Source of the DNA: Acorus gramineus
Taxonomy: Eukaryota > Streptophyta > Magnoliopsida > Acorales > Acoraceae
Assembly (NCBI GenBank): GCA_030737835.1
Contig: CM060856.1
Span: forward strand, 15,355,116-15,419,115
Direction of reading: 5' to 3'
Length of the DNA stretch: 64,000 bases
The translations under genes were made by a program, and so were the position numbers. Under the pieces are notes generated by a model, which was not told the origin of the DNA, searched no databases, and was given only the letters and a program-made list of their open reading frames with translations. Shown piece by piece: positions 60,301 to 64,000 of this stretch. Numbering within the stretch: the first letter of the stretch is position 1; the number at the start of each line of letters is the position of its first letter.

Positions 60301-61340
60301 TGCTTCCTGACCCCACCAACAAAAAACTGAAGAAGCCATCCAGTACCAACTCCTGCCATTGTCTTCTTTTCAGATACAATTTGTCTTAACCTATGGAAAA
60401 AGTGCCGGTGATAGCTCTCATTCACTGTTATTTCACCTTCTTTTCTGACCTGCAAAAAACCACTTGTGTGTGAAGGATGGAACAACCCATTTGTGAGTAA
60501 CTCCTCGATCGTTGAAGGCAAGCTTCCCGCCCACGGGCAATCCCCATCGTCAATCCGGCGGCGCAGCATCACCAATAGTTCCAGTGCCGGCTCAAGGAGC
60601 TCCTTGACAAACTTCTCGAACATCTTTTTGGGATCGGGACAGAACCTCAAGAACCCAACAGAAGGTTCCAAGACGGTCCTCGCGAGCTGCAGAAAGACAT
60701 CGACTTCGCGATCTACTGCCAACACCCTCAGAACGAGATCCACTGCAGCCCCTGCCAGGGAGACCCATGCGTCCACCGTGGCATTTTTGAACACCCTCCC
60801 ATGCGAAGAGAAGACCAAGGCCACGCATTTTGAAGCGACAACGTGAAGCTCGGTTGGGCTGTCTACATCGGACGCGGCGCTCCGCAGCACGCGCGTGATG
60901 GCCCCCAGAAGCCTCGGGGAGACGATCGGCGGATGGGATTCGCCCAGGCAGAAACTCAGGACATCCCAGCACCGGAAGTCGAGGCAGGAGTCCTTCTGGG
61001 CGATCAAGAGGGGCTGGACCCACTTCGCGAGGCACGAAGCGAGGCGCACAGGTCCGACGACCTCGGCACACTGGTTCCTCTCCCTCGCCAATCGGACGTA
61101 CGAGAAGGCGAGATCGATCTTCCTGTGTTGGTCGAGGTCCTTGGATTCGAGGGACATGATGAGGTCGAGACTGCCCCAGATTCCGCCGCTGCATCGCCGG
61201 AGATTCTTCGACATATCCGGCTCTGTAGGCACCTCCGGCGTTCCATCCTTGGAGACGTCTCTCTTTCTCTTCCTCCTGGATTCGCCGGACTCCGTCACCG
61301 AATAGGTCCTCTTCGGGGCGTCTAGGGTTTTGGACGACAT
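48314..61340 (-). CDS. URB2: URB2/NPA2 family ribosome biogenesis protein, complete, nine exons
   Basis: Nucleolar protein; yeast Urb2/Npa2 acts in early pre-60S particles during 27S rRNA processing, and plants have one long orthologue. Exons on the minus strand: 59736-61340, 57586-59019, 57143-57447, 53933-55746, 52411-52846, 51468-51630, 48694-48797, 48481-48581, 48314-48390. They sum to 6039 bases, 2012 codons plus stop; all junctions are GT-AG and in frame. The N-terminus has a basic stretch (SRRKRKRDVSKD) fit for nuclear import. The middle is helical-repeat-like with few motifs. The C-terminal Urb2 domain is clear: YFAWDILESVKCASFLRRIYEE, FLSDYICIYSGYGSLKSGIQREV, DALRPGVHALIDICS and the final DDYKLTFQYEGKI. 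Introns 3 and 6 carry LINE debris. The start is the first ATG of a long GC-rich exon, just after telo-box DNA. Confidence 0.93.
50330..50705 (+). mobile_element. 3' end of a LINE in URB2 intron 6
   Basis: Decayed plus-strand sequence reads in pieces MLRWM..., RCYSN..., CLKWFGHVPQRPMGALVKS and ends in GTTGTTGTTGCTGCTGCTGC. These are the C-terminal LRWFGHVQRRP region and the TTG-rich 3' tail of plant LINEs. Several stops interrupt it, and it opposes URB2 transcription. Confidence 0.75.
56219..56760 (+). mobile_element. 3' end of a LINE (zf-RVT region) in URB2 intron 3
   Basis: Plus-strand pieces VHCPNARQIWSLFKKGTGMDD and CALWLSRNNLLFRGSKVNVEKMW are typical of the zf-RVT end of plant L1-type ORF2 (LW..RN.R.F motif). 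The 3' part holds GGATTTGAATAAATTCAG and an A-rich end near 56760. It opposes URB2 and is degenerate. Confidence 0.75.
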
Positions 61341-61400
61341 GTGGGTTTTGGACGCCCTTTTTTATGACCCTCTGTTTCGATCGCTAGGGTTTTAGAGCGG
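61320..61400 (-). promoter_or_regulatory. Telo-box motifs at the URB2 start
   Basis: On the minus strand CTAAAACCCTAG lies about 45-55 bp before the ATG, and a second AAAACCCTAG occurs in the first codons (SKTL). Telo-boxes mark many plant ribosome-biogenesis promoters; use here is inferred. Confidence 0.55.
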
Positions 61401-61440
61401 TTTGGTTTTAACGTTGAAACCGCGCGTCTAATGTGAGGCA

Positions 61441-62458
61441 TAACGAGTTTACATTTAATTTAGGGCATGTTTGTATCTAGTGATTATTTATATTTTTTTT
61501 TTTCACTTCTAAATTTTACATAATGATTATTTATATATATTTTTTTTTACATGTAAATTTTACATTGTACGAACAGGGAAATTTTATATAATGATGTTTA
61601 TCTATTTTCATATTGTGTTATCATTTACACATATGTTCTTATTAATAGCTGTTTGTCTCACGTAAGTGTCAATTTATTATGTTAAAAGATAATAATATAT
61701 TATAATAGATAAAATATTTTTTTTCAAATGATTATCAAATATGTTATTTTCTTAAAATCGAAAAAATATATGAACAATATATTATATATAAAAAATTTAA
61801 ATTTAAATATTGCATATATTAGTTTTTTTAATCTATATATAAGTTAATGTGGTTAAAAAAACTGGTTCTAATATAATAGAATATAAACAAAAATTAATCT
61901 GATTTCAATTAACAAATAATCCCACAAGATTTTTATATTTTATAAATAACAATTTTATTGGATAATATCTATGATAGTTAGTTAAGATTTCTTAGTATAT
62001 TTTAATATAATAACATTTATATTTTCATGCCACATTAATATTTATAATCCACACAATTATATTATTCTAAGTTATATAAATTTATAAAATATAATTATCT
62101 ATTTTAATTCTTAAGATAAGATTAGGATAAGAAATATTTGTTTTGGATAATATGGACTTTATAAATTTGTTAGAGGTAAAAAATGTAAAATTGCTTTACA
62201 TACACTTGAGAGGTGTGAAAATAAAAGCTATTACAAATAACAACACACGGGGATTGGTTGAGATTTTGATTATGCCATTTAATGTAGCAAATGAGAACCC
62301 AGTGATTTTATTTGTTATAGTTTATTATCATAGTTAAACAAGATATTGTGTTTGACTCGGTGCAAATGAAAACTCACCCCCATTTGCACAGTATCCAAAC
62401 AAGCCCTTAAACGTGCGCTCGCAAGAAAAACAGAAATTGGGATGATTTTTTTTAGTTC
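61441..62458. other. Gene-free, very AT-rich DNA
   Basis: No gene or bounded element found. 61470-61560 repeats TTTACATAATGATTATTTAT-like phrases two or three times. Open frames are short and low in complexity. Confidence 0.5.
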
Positions 62459-62466
62459 AATATTTA

Positions 62467-63120
62467 GGGGGCCTTTATTTCCACCCCTGAGATACTCAAT
62501 CCACCCCTTAAAAAAATGAAAATTCAATTTTTTAAGACATAAACCCACCCCTTCTCCTTTAAGCAGCCCCAGCATGTTGAGGAAGGTCTTGATTTGTTAG
62601 AAGAGCGATTTGTTATTGGTGACGACTGCGGCTATGGGAGGGGCGGAGGAGCCGTCATCGGAGGCGGTGGCGTCAAAGTGGAGGTGGTGGAAGGAGGTTC
62701 CGTCTTTGATGGCTGTAGTGGCGAAGGACTGGAGGGGCGGCTGCGGAGGGGGAGGAGAGTCGGCGGTGCAGCGATGGTGGAGAAGGAGGAGGGTTTGGGG
62801 AGGGACTTATTGAAGGACTTCCTGGTGTAGACCTTGCTCTCCGCCCATCCGTGATTATCACGAGATCCGTTAATGCCACCTCTGTCGTCACCCCTGGCTA
62901 GAGGACCTGAAGCCATGCATGTCAAAAGGAACGGAGAAACCTTAGTTTGAAGTGAGAGCACCTTAAAGGGGAACAGAATGAGAGGGAAATCCCTAATTTG
63001 GGAGAGAGACGACTGACAAAGTGAGATGGGGCTAGGGGTGGGTTCCTCCTCATAAAAAATGAAATTTTTAATCTTTTAGGGGTGGGTAGAGTAACTGAAG
63101 GAGTGGGAGTAAAGGCCCCC
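62467..63120. mobile_element. Pack-MULE-like element, relative of 19031
   Basis: A 654-bp element with ends GGGGGCCTTTATTTCCACCC and (complement) GGGGGCCTTTACTCCCACTC, arms of about 85 bp, and the flank AATATTTA on both sides (62459-62466, 63121-63128). TIRs align with those of the element at 19031. The GC-rich interior carries a gene fragment on the minus strand. Confidence 0.8.
62640..62916 (-). pseudogene. Captured gene 5' fragment, possibly of a GTE-type bromodomain gene
   Basis: From an ATG at 62916 the minus strand reads MASGPLARGDDRGGINGSRD and then NHGWAESKVYTRKSFNKSLP. The ESKVYTRKS phrase near the start recalls plant GTE bromodomain proteins, but no bromodomain is present and I cannot confirm the match. 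Further on the frame becomes Pro/Ser-rich and another frame (IKDGTSFHHLHFDATASDDG) looks equally protein-like, so the insert may be chimeric or frameshifted. It ends inside the element without a stop-defined domain. Confidence 0.4.
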
Positions 63121-63128
63121 AATATTTA

Positions 63129-64000
63129 TTCTATGATTTTTACATGGGGACCGAGATGGATATTATTTTTTAATAAATTAATGCAGGGTAAATCAGTTGT
63201 CTGATTTTTTTATATAATAGTTTTTAAAACCTACAATTAAACCAGTTTTTTTTTAAAAAAAAAAACAGAGGCGGTGCATCTAAGCCTATAATTAAACAAT
63301 TTTTTTTGTTTTTACAAAAAAAAAAAAGTAATTCATATGTAACTTGAAAATATTAAGTTACAATGATCCAAAAGGTAAATAACGAAGAGAAAAGATTGGG
63401 GAAGAGATCACAAAAATTTGCGATCTTTCCCCCCATAGCAAGAATGAGTCTATACTTAAATTGCTTTCTTTATAAGTGATTTTGTGATTTTAAATATAAT
63501 TTTAAGTATTTTAAAATGTAAGATTAATCAATTAGTTATTTAACTTAACGTGGTATTTCATCTTGGTTTGATCGTACCATCTCCATCGGCATTTGTCTTA
63601 TTATATCTAAGACTCATGCCAAAATTTCATAAAAAAAAAACCTAATATGGTATTTAATTACTAACCAAAAAAAACTTAAATATTCTATATAATCTTTTTT
63701 TTTAATCTTACATTTTGCAGGAATTGAATAATGTTCCTCCAAAGGGGAAGGTGCCCCTCTACCTCTAGGGCCTAGGCCTAAAACCCTTGGAAATAGTATT
63801 TTTTTTCATTTATACAGACAGACATCATATGCAAGTATGTTGTATCTTTTATTTTGGTATTATTCTATGAATAGAAGAAGAAAATAAATTAGACATTGTT
63901 ATTTTGTTTTATGTTTTTTATGAAAAGTAAATTTTGTTATCTTGACTATTTTTTATTGAAGTCGAAGTATAATTTTGAATTGAGTCTTCGATTGATACAC
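63129..64000. other. Gene-free AT-rich DNA at the right end
   Basis: No gene or bounded element seen. A/T homopolymers and short frames only. Confidence 0.5.

Noticed and set aside
53959-61325. Plus-strand frames of 60-160 codons across URB2 exons
   Set aside because: They lie opposite the long conserved URB2 exons and have no features of their own.

Overview
This is a stretch of a flowering-plant nuclear genome. It has two large multi-exon housekeeping genes with GT-AG introns, AT-rich intergenic DNA packed with MITEs and other transposon pieces, plant telo-box promoters, and a small tandem family of plant-specific cell-wall protein genes. GC-rich first exons (very clear in URB2) and the AT-rich setting would suit a non-grass monocot or a magnoliid, but the sequence alone does not fix the species.

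Layout. (1) 1-7.2 kb: the first 12 coding exons of NUP188 (minus strand, nuclear pore inner-ring scaffold); the rest runs off the left end. (2) 7.2-20.3 kb: no intact gene. It holds an orphan telo-box promoter-like block, a SINE with target-site duplication, a fossil Ty1/copia fragment, tandem duplications, a hAT-like element with a MULE MITE nested in it, and a Pack-MULE carrying pieces of a BAHD acyltransferase gene. (3) 20.3-40.0 kb: three plus-strand paralogues of the Pollen Ole e 1 / proline-rich cell-wall protein family. Copy A (20.6 kb) is older and lacks the proline-rich tail. Copies B (33.5 kb) and C (38.8 kb) are recent tandem duplicates that differ mainly by a 13-unit 21-bp repeat array. 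Between them lie a solo LTR, LINE debris and several MITEs with clean target-site duplications. (4) 40-48.3 kb: gene-poor repeat DNA. (5) 48.3-61.3 kb: a complete nine-exon URB2/NPA2 gene (minus strand, 2012 codons; large ribosomal subunit biogenesis) with LINE remnants in two introns. (6) 61.4-64 kb: AT-rich DNA and a second Pack-MULE-like element.

The splice models of NUP188, URB2 and the three wall-protein genes were assembled by hand; every junction uses GT-AG and keeps frame. NUP188 and URB2 both carry telo-box motifs (AAACCCTA) close to their start codons, as is common for plant growth and translation genes. The wall-protein genes share TATA region, intron position and 3' UTR block, so they are probably regulated alike. 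I did not find a new multi-gene system. The most informative parts are the wall-protein cluster, with its gain or loss of a repeat array and its dated transposon insertions, and the Pack-MULE that ends about 220 bp upstream of the TATA box of copy A.
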